64,000 nt of DNA from Bradyrhizobium sp. 170 (lineage in GTDB: Bacteria > Pseudomonadota > Alphaproteobacteria > Rhizobiales > Xanthobacteraceae): positions 6,014,001 through 6,078,000 of the forward strand of contig NZ_CP064703.1 in the NCBI RefSeq assembly GCF_023101085.1. Reading direction: 5' to 3'. Below are positions 45,334-53,952 of the stretch, piece after piece. Each line of letters begins with the position of its first letter. The first letter of the stretch is position 1. Position numbers and translations under genes: made by a program. The notes under the pieces are model-generated. The model did no database searches and was not told where the DNA came from. It saw only the letters and a program-made list of their open reading frames with translations.

Positions 45334-45550
45334 ACAGGACCTTTGGGAAGACGGCCTTCGCAGACCCGCGACCGCAGGTCTCCCGAACTAGGATGGCGAG
45401 AAAAGGGCGGACGATGGCAATCATTTGTTCCAGTTCCGTCGCGATTCCGTGATCCGCGGGCGGCGCAACGAAACCATTTCGATCCGCCGCGAAGTCCTCT
45501 GGAAACAAAGGCCCCCTACGGTGTTGTCCCATCAAACACGGGGTTAGATC

Positions 45551-45637
45551 ATGTTTGTATCGGTCCTGAACCTCATTTATCGCGGATTCCTCAAGCGTGC
45601 CCTTTCCGGCATGGCAACACAGGGAGGAAGGCTATGA
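45551..45637 (+). CDS. 28-residue upstream small ORF (possible leader peptide)
   Basis: A short frame MFVSVLNLIYRGFLKRALSG, then MATQGGRL. Its stop overlaps the start of the next small gene as ATGA. A GGGG lies nine bases before the ATG. It may couple translation to the downstream ORF, or may be chance. Confidence 0.3.
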   Translation: MFVSVLNLIYRGFLKRALSGMATQGGRL

Positions 45638-45720
45638 CCGAAGTCGTGACAGCGTTCCTCATCTTCGTCAGCATCGGCATATTCCTCGCCCACGCGTTCG
45701 ATGCCTATCGCCTGCGCTAG
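45634..45720 (+). CDS. 28-residue membrane protein
   Basis: A short protein starting MTEVVTAFLIFVSIGIFLAH and ending AFDAYRLR; one TM helix with a basic tail. GGGAGGAAG is a very strong ribosome site five bases before the ATG. The size and topology resemble small regulatory membrane peptides. No family is recognised. Confidence 0.6.
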   Translation: MTEVVTAFLIFVSIGIFLAHAFDAYRLR

Positions 45721-45790
45721 ATCTGCTCCACGCGGCACGATGGCGCCGCGCGACCAGCCGGCGTTTTGATTCACGCCTGGCGGCACTTTC

Positions 45791-46963
45791 CTACCGGCCG
45801 CCATCCTTTCCGGCGATGAACACGTCGCGATCGGGGAATTTTCCAAACACTTCCGCCGGCTGACCGAAATTCGTGGCGAGCACGTCCTTGGGATTTGCCG
45901 CGATCCATTGCGACAGATCGATGGTCTCGTAGATGCCCGCATTGAACCCGATCAGCATGCGCGCGGGTGCGCTGCCGACATTCTCGATCGAGTGGCCATA
46001 GCCCTGCGGGATGTAGCCAACGTCGCCCTTCTGCAATCGCTCGGTCCGGTAGCGGCCGTGCGAGCCGAACAGGGTGACGCTCACTTCGCCCTCGACGACA
46101 TACTGCCACTCGTCGGCGTTCGGATGCCAGTGCAGCGTCCGCAGCGCACCGGGATCGAGATCGAGGACGACGCCCGTGATCGTCTTCGCAATCGGGAAGC
46201 TCAAGGAATCGACGCGCCACTCGCGGCCGCCCTGATAGGTCGCATGCGGCGTCTGCGCCAGCAGGCGGTACTTGTGGGTCTCCGGCGGCAGCTTCCAGCC
46301 CTGCAGCGGCACCGAAGGCTCGGCAGGCGGCGGTTTGCCGCGTGCAAAATACACTTCCTCCTTCGGAAACGTCGCGAACGCTGCTTCGGGCAGGCCGAAA
46401 TTCTTCGCCAGCAGCGCCGGCGGCGTATGTCCGACCCAGTCGGTGATGCTGAAGGTGCCGAATTCGGAGAAGTAGCCGTTGTCGAAGATCAGGATGAAAT
46501 GACAGGGCTTGTCGCCGAGGCATTGCAGCATGTGGCCGTGGCCGCGCGGGAAGTACCAGACGTCGCCGGGGTCGAAATTGTTGGTCTCGGCGAGGCCGCC
46601 TGGGTCGACGACAGTGGTGCGGACGCGGCCCTCAAGAACGAACGCCCATTCCGCCGCGGTGGCGTGCCAGTGCAGTTCGCGCATCGCGCCGGGCTCGAGT
46701 CGCATCGAGACGCCGGCGATCCCCTTGGAGATAGGCAGTTGCGCGACGGTCGCCTCCTTGCCGTAACTGTTGCCGATGACCTTGCCGTCCGACTTCTCCA
46801 GCGCGAATTTGAAGGTCGGCAGATCCTTGCCCGCGAGCGTTGGGTCCGGAACATTGTTCATGAAGCTCGGATCGCCGCCGGCGGCCGGCTGGGCCCCGCC
46901 CAGCGCTGCCAGCGAGGCAATGCCCGCGGCGGCCAGAAACTCCCGGCGTTGCGGATCGGACAT
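45791..46963 (-). CDS. Bicupin oxalate decarboxylase
   Basis: A 390-residue exported bicupin. The N-terminus (DPQRREFLAAAGIASLAAL) is a Tat-type signal. Each cupin has the manganese motif: RELHWHATAAEWAFVLEG in the first and RTLHWHPNADEWQYVVEG in the second, each with a downstream His (GHGHML, GYGHSI). The lid region reads FSEFGTF where B. subtilis OxdC has SENST; the key Glu is kept, favouring decarboxylase over oxidase. It should convert oxalate to formate and carbon dioxide. AAGGAGAG precedes the ATG. Confidence 0.9.
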   Translation of the reverse strand: MSDPQRREFLAAAGIASLAALGGAQPAAGGDPSFMNNVPDPTLAGKDLPTFKFALEKSDGKVIGNSYGKEATVAQLPISKGIAGVSMRLEPGAMRELHWHATAAEWAFVLEGRVRTTVVDPGGLAETNNFDPGDVWYFPRGHGHMLQCLGDKPCHFILIFDNGYFSEFGTFSITDWVGHTPPALLAKNFGLPEAAFATFPKEEVYFARGKPPPAEPSVPLQGWKLPPETHKYRLLAQTPHATYQGGREWRVDSLSFPIAKTITGVVLDLDPGALRTLHWHPNADEWQYVVEGEVSVTLFGSHGRYRTERLQKGDVGYIPQGYGHSIENVGSAPARMLIGFNAGIYETIDLSQWIAANPKDVLATNFGQPAEVFGKFPDRDVFIAGKDGGR

Positions 46964-47218
46964 GATGCTCTCCTTTCGGCCCAGCGAATGCTCCGACGAC
47001 GACACCCCACGCGACCGCCGAACAAGCGCTCTCCAGACCACAAGGTTGGCACTGGGCGTGCCGACCGCAAGTCGCCACGCCGCAGGGCAACCAAAGGTCA
47101 AAAGCAAGGACCGGCCGCCCGCGCCCTCCGGGCCGTCGCAGGCTCAATTGAATGGCCATTGAATCAACAGGTTAGACAGACGCTTGGGGATGGTGCTAGA
47201 GAACGCAGGCGGGCAGCG

Positions 47219-47263
47219 GGATTTTCGATTCCGAAGGTCGGGAGTTCTGGTCTCTCCGGGCGC
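47219..47263 (+). other. Degenerate copy of the tRNA-Arg 3' half (putative att site)
   Basis: The sequence follows the tRNA-Arg from the anticodon stem through the T arm: TTCGATTCCGAAGGTCGGGA and TCTCTCCGGGCGCGC-type blocks. Compared with 29644-29691 there is one inserted T and about five substitutions. There is no 5' half, so it cannot be a functional tRNA. Confidence 0.75.
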
Positions 47264-47298
47264 GCTCGTTCGGCTTACGGCTATTCGGACATTTCGAC

Positions 47299-47661
47299 AT
47301 GAGAAAGATCATCCTGACGCTGGCGATCCTGTATCCGGCGGCGGCGCTGGCTCAGGGGACCGCCCCCGCCAATCCCCCGTCTGTCGGCGGCAAACCACTG
47401 GTTGTGGTCGGGTCGAAGAAATCAGAGGCGGGTAAGAAGGAAAAGCCTTTGTCCCCCGCCCAGAAGTTGCAGGCCTGCCAGGACATCGACGATGCGACCA
47501 AGGAACGCCTGAATTGCTACGACGCCATTTATGCGCCGCAACCCAAGCCGAAGGCGCCGGCGGCGAAGGGCGTCAATGACTGCCGCTTCCTCAAGGAGGA
47601 AGACGAGCGGCTGACCTGCTACAACGGTTTTGCGGACAAGATTCCGAAGCTGCCGCGCTAA
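47299..47661 (+). CDS. Small secreted cysteine-containing hypothetical protein
   Basis: A 120-residue exported protein. Signal peptide MRKIILTLAILYPAAALA, then a Lys/Pro-rich linker and two similar Cys-pair helices: KLQACQDIDDATKERLNCYDAI and DCRFLKEEDERLTCYNGF, an internal repeat with C-x(10-12)-C-Y. Probably an envelope protein. No ribosome site is clear, and the tRNA-like att copy ends 35 bases upstream, so its native promoter may have been replaced. Confidence 0.7.
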   Translation: MRKIILTLAILYPAAALAQGTAPANPPSVGGKPLVVVGSKKSEAGKKEKPLSPAQKLQACQDIDDATKERLNCYDAIYAPQPKPKAPAAKGVNDCRFLKEEDERLTCYNGFADKIPKLPR

Positions 47662-47680
47662 CTAAAGCAGTCGGCGCACC

Positions 47681-48157
47681 TTACCAGGTGCTGTTCCAAC
47701 TCGGACCGCCGAAGAAGCCGAAATGCGACTGCTGCGCCACCCGCATTTGCGGCTGCGCGAACTGCATCTGCGGCGCCTGACGGCTCTTGGCGATCTTGCG
47801 CTTGCGCTGAACCTGCGGCTCGGGCTTCTTCGCCTCCGCCGGGACGAACTGTGCAAACGTCTCCCGCACACGGGCCTGGGCGGTGGCATCGGCTGAGGCC
47901 ACGGCAGGCGTCGGCGGCGCAACGGCCTGGGCCGTCACGGTCGGCGGAACAATCGTCGGAAGGCTGGTGTCGTAAACCACCCGCTCCGGCAGCTTCTGGT
48001 CGGAGCGAATGCGCACAACGGTCTTGTTGACGGTCTTGTTGACCGAAGGAGCGGCCTGGCTGGCCACGACGGCCTGCTGTGGGATGATCGTATCGATCGC
48101 CAACAACAGCGCGAGCAGCACTCCGCCGACAAACAGGAAATAACGCGCTACGGGCAT
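47681..48157 (-). CDS. Hypothetical protein with N-terminal membrane anchor
   Basis: A 158-residue protein with one TM helix (YFLFVGGVLLALLLAIDTIIP) and a Pro/Ala/Gln-rich extracytoplasmic part (VPPTVTAQAVAPPTPAVA, then QRKRKIAKSRQ and a QMQFAQPQMRVAQQ stretch). No enzyme motif. It is typical of small envelope proteins in this group. GGGGGGAG is the ribosome site. Confidence 0.65.
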   Translation of the reverse strand: MPVARYFLFVGGVLLALLLAIDTIIPQQAVVASQAAPSVNKTVNKTVVRIRSDQKLPERVVYDTSLPTIVPPTVTAQAVAPPTPAVASADATAQARVRETFAQFVPAEAKKPEPQVQRKRKIAKSRQAPQMQFAQPQMRVAQQSHFGFFGGPSWNSTW

Positions 48158-48298
48158 TGGTCTCGCTCCCCCCGCGCGAGTACTGCGCGGTTCAATCGCC
48201 TAACGGGCGATACACCAGTTAGTTCCTGGCCCACCGGCAAGGTTCAAAGACGCCGATCACATTTTCGGGTGCGGGACCGCGCGTTTGATCGCGCAGGG

Positions 48299-48898
48299 TT
48301 AAATACGGCTGGCTGTAACCACCGAACATTTCGCCTTATTTGCGTTGACGTTGATGAACCCGACCAGCATGCCGGCGTACCGCTTCCGGCTCTTCATGTT
48401 CACGGTATCGGGAATGATACGCCTGCGGTCGGTCAGATGGCTGCCGTCCCGGCGGGCGAACTTGCAGGCGATCTCGATATCCTTCACCGCGTAGTCATTG
48501 GCGTTGCGGAGCGTGAAGGTCACCAGCGCCTTCGAGCCGAGCCCGCCCCTTCGCCACGACTGCGAGATAATTTTCAGGCCGTCGAGCGGCGATTGGGGCT
48601 CCACCGTTTCGGGCGGCGCGATGTCAGTAGGCGCGGCAGCGGCTGCCGCCGGATTGGCGTCGGGGGAAACGGCTGACGGAGCCGGGCCCGACAAGGTCGC
48701 CTGGATCCCGGCCGTGTCGCCGTTGCGGGATGTATCTTGCGTGACGCGGGTAACTTCAGGCGACGTCGCGGTGGAATGACCCTCCGCATCGCTTGCCTGC
48801 GGGAGCATCAACCACATGGCGCAGCCAGCGATGGCGATGGCCGGCAGCACGGCGAGCCGTGCTTCGGACCTTCCGAACGACCACCCGGCGATTCTCAT
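48299..48898 (-). CDS. Membrane-anchored hypothetical protein with beta-sandwich-like C-terminus
   Basis: A 199-residue protein. A TM or signal segment (LAVLPAIAIAGCAMWLMLP) is followed by a long Ala/Pro linker and a C-terminal beta domain: SKALVTFTLRNANDYAVKD, then IACKFARRDG, and MLVGFINVNANKAKCSV. The pattern of N-A-N-D-Y-x-V-K-D and paired strands resembles small FxLYD/immunoglobulin-like domains. GAGGG lies eight bases before the ATG at 48898. Confidence 0.6.
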   Translation of the reverse strand: MRIAGWSFGRSEARLAVLPAIAIAGCAMWLMLPQASDAEGHSTATSPEVTRVTQDTSRNGDTAGIQATLSGPAPSAVSPDANPAAAAAAPTDIAPPETVEPQSPLDGLKIISQSWRRGGLGSKALVTFTLRNANDYAVKDIEIACKFARRDGSHLTDRRRIIPDTVNMKSRKRYAGMLVGFINVNANKAKCSVVTASRI

Positions 48899-49168
48899 AG
48901 CCGTGCCCTCACCCGGCAGCACCGGCGATTGCCGTGCCGCGCACGAAAAAAGCCCTACGGGCGTTTTCCCGTACGGCTTCTGTCACGACCGCCGCTGTAC
49001 GGATCCCGCCGCCCGTCAACAATCACCGAAGGCAGAATTGGTTTCATGCCACCTCGACAATATTGCGGCGGCGGCGCGACCGGGATGGAATTGCGGATGC
49101 CCGGCGGCTACATTGGCCGCACCGCAACCGGCCTTGAGCGCCGCAACAACAATAAGGGGGAGACCGAA

Positions 49169-49552
49169 ATGCCGACCGTTACCTGGGATCATGTTCACCT
49201 GCGCAGTCCCGATCCCGAAGCGACCGCGGCGTGGCTCGAAGACATTCTGGGTGGCGAGATCGTCCGTGGCCCCGGACGGATCGACGTCAAACTCGGCGGC
49301 GCCAATGTGTTCATCGCACCCGTCACCGCCGGCGACGGCGTCAACACCCCGCCGGTGACGCCCTATCAGGGTCTCGACCATTTCGGCCTGACCGTGAAAG
49401 ACATCGACGCGGTCGCCGCCGAGATCAAGGCCAAGGGCGTCGAGTTCACGAAGGAGCCGACCACCATCCGGCCCGGCGTGCGCATCTGCTTCATCCGCGG
49501 GCCGCAGGGCATTTCAGTCGAGCTGCTGGAGCGCGACAAGAAATATGCGTGA
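49169..49552 (+). CDS. VOC-family (glyoxalase-like) protein
   Basis: A 127-residue vicinal-oxygen-chelate protein with two beta-alpha-beta-beta-beta units. Unit one starts TWDHVHLRSPDPEATAAWL; unit two starts LDHFGLTVKDIDAVAAEI. Likely metal ligands are His in DHVHL, His in LDHFG, and Glu in ISVELLE. GGGGGAG lies seven bases before the ATG. Specific reaction unknown (isomerase, lyase or dioxygenase). Confidence 0.88.
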   Translation: MPTVTWDHVHLRSPDPEATAAWLEDILGGEIVRGPGRIDVKLGGANVFIAPVTAGDGVNTPPVTPYQGLDHFGLTVKDIDAVAAEIKAKGVEFTKEPTTIRPGVRICFIRGPQGISVELLERDKKYA

Positions 49553-49572
49553 CGCGCTGACGCTTCCGGACT

Positions 49573-49673
49573 GTCATCACCCGCGAAGAAGGCGGGTGAT
49601 CCAGTATTCCAGAGACCTCAGACAGACTGAAAAGCCGCGGCGTACTGGATACTCCGCTTTCGCGGAGTATGAC
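49573..49673. repeat. Palindromic repeat (GTCATCACCCGCG type)
   Basis: GTCATCACCCGCGAAG, GGGTGATCCAGTATTCCAGA, then CGTACTGGATACTCCGC and CGCGGAGTATGAC. Internal arms (CCAGTA/TACTGG and hairpin CTCCGCTTTCGCGGAG) are those of common rhizobial RPE-like elements. A related element lies at 60111. Confidence 0.7.
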
Positions 49674-49710
49674 GGTCAGACTCCGACGCGAGCGCGCGAA
49701 ACGGCGACCG

Positions 49711-50055
49711 TTACGTCATGCTGCCCGGCATGAAGCAGCGGATGCTCAATCCTTGATAACCGCGCATCGGCCAGACCATGGTTCGGCCTACCCGATTCGG
49801 TTCGGTGATCACGGCGTCGTCGGGCACGTCGTGCCACTCGCCGTCGATCCGCACGCGGTAATGCCCGTTGCCGGACTCCCAATCGACGTCGCTCAGCGCA
49901 TATCCATCGGCGTCGGAACAACACGGTCCCTTCCCGCTCTTCAGGCTGTCGAACCACTGCTTCAGCGGTGAGTTCGCGTAGCGGCCGTCGGGATCGCGGG
50001 CCTCGCCGCGATCGGCGGCGAGCGGCAACATCAACAACACGCTGCCGATCATCAT
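49711..50055 (-). CDS. Small secreted hypothetical protein
   Basis: A 114-residue exported protein. Signal peptide MMIGSVLLMLPLAADRGEA, then RYANSPLKQWFDSLKSG, KGPCCSDADGYALSDVDWE, and strands HYRVRIDGEWHDVPDDAV ending IRCFMPGS. The CC pair and the final Cys are conserved-looking. An upstream GTG at 50175 gives a longer protein, but the ATG at 50055 begins at the signal peptide. Unknown function. Confidence 0.7.
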   Translation of the reverse strand: MMIGSVLLMLPLAADRGEARDPDGRYANSPLKQWFDSLKSGKGPCCSDADGYALSDVDWESGNGHYRVRIDGEWHDVPDDAVITEPNRVGRTMVWPMRGYQGLSIRCFMPGSMT

Positions 50056-50386
50056 CCACTTTTTCCAACGGCCCGCGCGATGACGGCCCGTAGTTTCACT
50101 GTTCCCGATCTTTGGGTGCGGCACGTGGCCGCCGGAATTGATCCAGTTGGTCACCTGTTTCTCTTGCTCCAGCACCCGCCGGCCGGTGCCAAATCGAGCT
50201 ATGCATTTCGCGGGCCAAGTTGAGTCGGCCCACCGTCATCCTCGCATCACGCCGGAGTAGTGCGCACAATGTTTGCTTCCTGAGCGGGAATTAGCAGTCA
50301 ACCTGACGCGTTGACGGTGCGGGCCACGCTTTGGCATAACTCCTTGACCGGCTTCCGTGGGCGCGGCGGCCGGCATCTGGGACGTC

Positions 50387-50737
50387 ATGAAGAACGGGCT
50401 CTATTCGATCCACGTCACCCTGCTGGATGGGCGCACCGGCAAGGGCAGTGGCGTCATTCTGTTCCGGGATGGCCAGATCCTCGGCGGCGACGCCTATCTG
50501 TTTTATACCGGCAGCTACACCGTGAAGGGCGACACCTTCAAAGGCGAGGTCCTGGTGCAGCGCCACACCACCCCGCGCGACAATGACAACCCGCTGTTCG
50601 GCGGCCCCAATCCGGTCGGCATCGGCGTATCCGGAACCTTCACCGACACCCGCGGCAGCATGAATGGAACCGCGCTGGTCGGCAAAGCGAGCCAGATCTT
50701 CGGCGCCACCCTGCACAAGCTGGCGGATATCAATTAG
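50387..50737 (+). CDS. GrlR-family regulator-like protein
   Basis: A 116-residue single beta-barrel protein. It starts MKNGLYSIHVTLLDGRTGKG and has GVILFRDGQILGGDAYLFYTGSY when read in parts, the pattern of the GrlR family (lipocalin-like, known from the type III secretion locus as an antirepressor partner of GrlA). There is no secretion locus nearby, so its role is probably different. The upstream GTG at 50357 is an alternative start. Confidence 0.75.
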   Translation: MKNGLYSIHVTLLDGRTGKGSGVILFRDGQILGGDAYLFYTGSYTVKGDTFKGEVLVQRHTTPRDNDNPLFGGPNPVGIGVSGTFTDTRGSMNGTALVGKASQIFGATLHKLADIN

Positions 50738-50764
50738 TCGGCCCGCCTATTCGTCGGTGGATTT

Positions 50765-51116
50765 TCATGCCGTCTTGCGCGGCGCGGCTGTTGCGACATC
50801 GCCACTGTTGGGCGTGCCGCTCGGCTCGATCAACAGCAGATGAACCTCTTCCCTCGCAACGGGACGATGTTCCACGCCCTTGGGCACGACATACATTTGC
50901 CCCGGCCCGAGCGTGATGGTTCGATCGCGAAGTTGAATATCCAGCCCCCTTAAGGACGAGAAAAAAATCGTCCGTGTCATCGTGCTTGTGCCAGACAAAT
51001 TCGCCTTCCACTTTCACGACCATCACGTCGCAATTGTTGAACTGCGTCACCGTGCGGGGCGACCAGTGCTCGGAGAATGTGGACAGCTTCTCCGCCAAAT
51101 CAATTCCGTTGCTCAT
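50765..51116 (-). pseudogene. Frameshifted small cupin protein
   Basis: The first part reads MSNGIDLAEKLSTFSEHW, VKVEGEFVWHKHDDTDDFFLVLKG in one frame, with the first cupin motif (H-x-H). The cupin continues in another frame with LDIQLRDRTITLGPGQMYVV and PKGVEHRPVA. The shift lies at 50945-50967, between a run of five G and a run of seven T (minus strand). One frame change restores a normal cupin of about 116 residues. Confidence 0.8.
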
Positions 51117-51132
51117 TTATGGTCCCTGGTTG

Positions 51133-53877
51133 CTACTCCGCCGCCTGCTCCAGCGGCGCGGTGCGCGGCAGGATCATCTGGATTCGCGTGCCGCCGCCCG
51201 GCTGCGAATCGAGATCAAGCCGGCCGCCCAGGCGTGTCGTCACGATGCTGTAGACGATGTGCAGGCCGAGCCCGGTACCGCCCTGATCGCGTCGCGTGGT
51301 AAAGAACGGATCGAAGGCGCGGCGGCGGACGTCGAGGCTCATGCCGCATCCATTGTCGGAAAAGATGATCTCGACATTGTCTTTGCCGGACTCCCGAACC
51401 TGGATGTCGACCGTGCCGGACTTGCCGTCCGGGAAGGCATGCGCCACCGAATTGAGAAACAGGTTGGTGAGCACCTGTCCGTAGGGTCCGGGATAGCTGT
51501 TCATCACCAGATTGGGCTGGCACTCGACGTTGAGCGTCAAATTGTGCTTGCGCAGACCCGGCCGCAGACTCATTACCACTTGCTCGGTGAGATCGCCGAG
51601 GTCGAAAGAGCGCTGGTCTGAATAGTTGCGGTCGGCGGCGACCTGCTTGAACGACTGGATCAGCTCGGCGGCGCGGTTGAGGTTGGCGACCAGCTGCGAC
51701 GACGCATCGCGGCTGGTCTCGAGAAAATCGTTCAGGCTGGAGCGCCGCAGTTCGCCACGGGCGACCTCGGCCGTAAAGTTCGACGTCTTGCGCTCCAGCG
51801 CCGACGCAACCGTCAGGCTGATGCCGACGGGGTTGTTGACCTCGTGGGCTACGCCCGCTACCAGCCGTCCCAAGGCGGCGAGCTTTTCAGCTTCGATCAG
51901 CGAATTCTGCGTCTCCCGCAGATTACGCAACGCGCCCTCCGCCGCATCCTTGGCCTTGCGCATCTCGGATTCGACGCGCTTGCGCTCGCCGATGTCGAGC
52001 GCAACGGTCACGATGTTCTCGATCTCGCCGGCCGCATCGAGGATCGGCAGCTTGTTGACCAGCCATTGCCGCATATGGCCGGACGCATCCTTGTATTCCT
52101 CCTCGTAGAAGCCGAGTTCCTTGCCGGCCGCCAGCACCCGCTTGTCGGGCTCGTCGGTCTTTTCGGCGCCGTAGCGCGACATCAGATCTGCCGTGGTGCG
52201 GCCGATCGCATCCACCGGCTCGACCCCGAAAATTCCAGCCATATAGCGGTTCATCAGGACGTAGCGGAGCTCCTTGTCCTTGACGTTGATGACCGCAGGC
52301 ACGGTGTCGATCACCATTTGCAGCAAGCGGCGGCCTTCGGCGATCGCATCCTCGGCGCGCTTCTGGTCGGTAATGTCGCGCACCGTTCCCTCGTAGCGGA
52401 CGATGACGCCGGCCTCGTTGTGCACGGCGCTCGCGCTGTCGGAGAGCCACAGCACCGAGCCGTTGCGCGTGAGAACCTGGTACTCATACTCACGGATCAT
52501 GCCGTCGCGCTGCATCAGCCGCTCGTATTCCGCCCGTGCCTCGGGATGGACGTAGACCGTACCCGCGATGTCGCCGATGCCGTTGATCAGGTCCTGCGGC
52601 GTGGCATAACCCATCATCCGCGCCAGCGCCGGGTTGGCGTTCAGCAGCGCGCCGCCGGGCGTCGTGACGTAAATTCCGTCGACCGAGGACTCGAACAGCT
52701 TGCGGTAACTTTCCTCGGCAAGCCGCTGTTCAGCGAGCGCGCGCACCGCCGCCTCGCGCGCCGCATCGGCATCGACCAGCGTTTGGCGAAACACCTCGGC
52801 CGCGCGGGCAATGTCGCCGATCTCGTTGTCCACGTCGGTTGCCGGGATCGAGGCGCTCTTTTCGCCACGGGCCACTGCGCGAATCGAGTTTGCGATCGAG
52901 GCGAGCGGGCGCACGGTGCGGCGTACCACCAGCATTGATGCGAAAAGCCCGATCAGAACGCCGGCGGTGCCGAGCACGATGCTCTGCCACTTGGCTTCCG
53001 CGAGCGTCCGCGCAAAATCGCGGGCGAGGACACGCCCCCGCCGCTCGCTGACGTCGCGCAACAATTCCGTCACGCGCTGGATCAGGCGGCCCTCCGCGCC
53101 TAGTACTTCCCTGTCTATGTCGGATATCTGCCGTTCGCGGATCGATATGTTGACGATCGCCAGCGCATAATCGTCGACTACGGCGCGCAGCTGCGGATCC
53201 GCGATCGTCATCGAGCGCATGCTTTCCGCGGCTTGTTCTGCAGCCGAGGGGTTATGCGCCAGCAGCGCCGAGGCGATGCGGCTCTGGGTCTGCAGCAGGG
53301 CCATCGCCATCCGGGAATCGGACGCTTCGGCGATCGCCGTATCGAATTTTTCGCGCAAAGGCGGCAACGCGACGATCATTTCGGCGCGGCGGTTGATCAG
53401 CGCTGAAATGCGCTCGATGCCGCTGCGGTAGGTCGACAGGCGTTCGGATACGCCGTCGATCATATCCTGCTGCTCGGGAGCGAGTTCCAGCCGCGTCTTC
53501 TTCAGGACCTCGCTGAGCGTAGTCGCGGCTTCACCGACCTGGAACGACTGGCTGCCGGGGTCGGTGACAAAATCCCGCGCTGCGAGCCGCAATTCGTTCA
53601 TGCGGCGGTCGATGTCCTCGGCCAAATCGCCCACGCTCTGCAGCCGCTGCAGCTCGGCAAAGGTCGAATCGATATGGCGGATAGCGATGACGCTGGCGGT
53701 CGAGGTGATGATGATCACCGCCAGCACCAGCATGAAACTGCCGAATGTCAGTTGGCCGATCGAAAGCGAGAACGATCGCGGCGGCAGCGAATTCGGCGGC
53801 GTTTCAGCGGTCATGTTGGTCGGGGCCGGGCTCCTATCGGGCGCAATATACGATGTATTTCGGGCCGTGGGGAACAT
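51133..53877 (-). CDS. Membrane HAMP-PAS sensor histidine kinase
   Basis: A 914-residue kinase. TM1 near residues 45-65 (FMLVLAVIIITSTASVIAI) and TM2 near 300 (SIVLGTAGVLIGLFASMLV) enclose a helical periplasmic domain. HAMP follows (VRPLASIANSIRAVARG), then two PAS units (YRKLFESSVDGIYVTT; VIDTVPAVINVKDKELRY). HisKA has GRLVAGVAHEVNNPVG with the His near 678. The HATPase has NLFLNSVAHAF, DNGCGM and GGTGLGLHI. No receiver. A start at 53814 (MTAETPPN) is equally possible; neither has a clear ribosome site. It lies 17 bases from the cupin pseudogene, same strand. Confidence 0.92.
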   Translation of the reverse strand: MFPTARNTSYIAPDRSPAPTNMTAETPPNSLPPRSFSLSIGQLTFGSFMLVLAVIIITSTASVIAIRHIDSTFAELQRLQSVGDLAEDIDRRMNELRLAARDFVTDPGSQSFQVGEAATTLSEVLKKTRLELAPEQQDMIDGVSERLSTYRSGIERISALINRRAEMIVALPPLREKFDTAIAEASDSRMAMALLQTQSRIASALLAHNPSAAEQAAESMRSMTIADPQLRAVVDDYALAIVNISIRERQISDIDREVLGAEGRLIQRVTELLRDVSERRGRVLARDFARTLAEAKWQSIVLGTAGVLIGLFASMLVVRRTVRPLASIANSIRAVARGEKSASIPATDVDNEIGDIARAAEVFRQTLVDADAAREAAVRALAEQRLAEESYRKLFESSVDGIYVTTPGGALLNANPALARMMGYATPQDLINGIGDIAGTVYVHPEARAEYERLMQRDGMIREYEYQVLTRNGSVLWLSDSASAVHNEAGVIVRYEGTVRDITDQKRAEDAIAEGRRLLQMVIDTVPAVINVKDKELRYVLMNRYMAGIFGVEPVDAIGRTTADLMSRYGAEKTDEPDKRVLAAGKELGFYEEEYKDASGHMRQWLVNKLPILDAAGEIENIVTVALDIGERKRVESEMRKAKDAAEGALRNLRETQNSLIEAEKLAALGRLVAGVAHEVNNPVGISLTVASALERKTSNFTAEVARGELRRSSLNDFLETSRDASSQLVANLNRAAELIQSFKQVAADRNYSDQRSFDLGDLTEQVVMSLRPGLRKHNLTLNVECQPNLVMNSYPGPYGQVLTNLFLNSVAHAFPDGKSGTVDIQVRESGKDNVEIIFSDNGCGMSLDVRRRAFDPFFTTRRDQGGTGLGLHIVYSIVTTRLGGRLDLDSQPGGGTRIQMILPRTAPLEQAAE

Positions 53878-53952
53878 GTCGGCCGGTGGTTAATGGCGGT
53901 ATATAGGCCGATTCCTCGGTCGAACGGGCAGCGGCCCGGTCACGCAGCCCTG

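Larger units (their letters stand above)
29644..47263. mobile_element. Possible tRNA-Arg-bounded genomic island
   Basis: The 3' part of tRNA-Arg (29644-29691) and a degenerate copy (47219-47263, about 42 of 48 positions alike) are direct repeats that flank 17.6 kb. A serine recombinase sits just inside the tRNA end, and an IS element lies within. The far repeat is not perfect, so the island would be old, or the copy could belong to another event. Confidence 0.4.

Noticed and set aside
47219..47263. Considered as a second tRNA gene
   Set aside because: The acceptor 5' half and D arm are absent and the T loop is altered.
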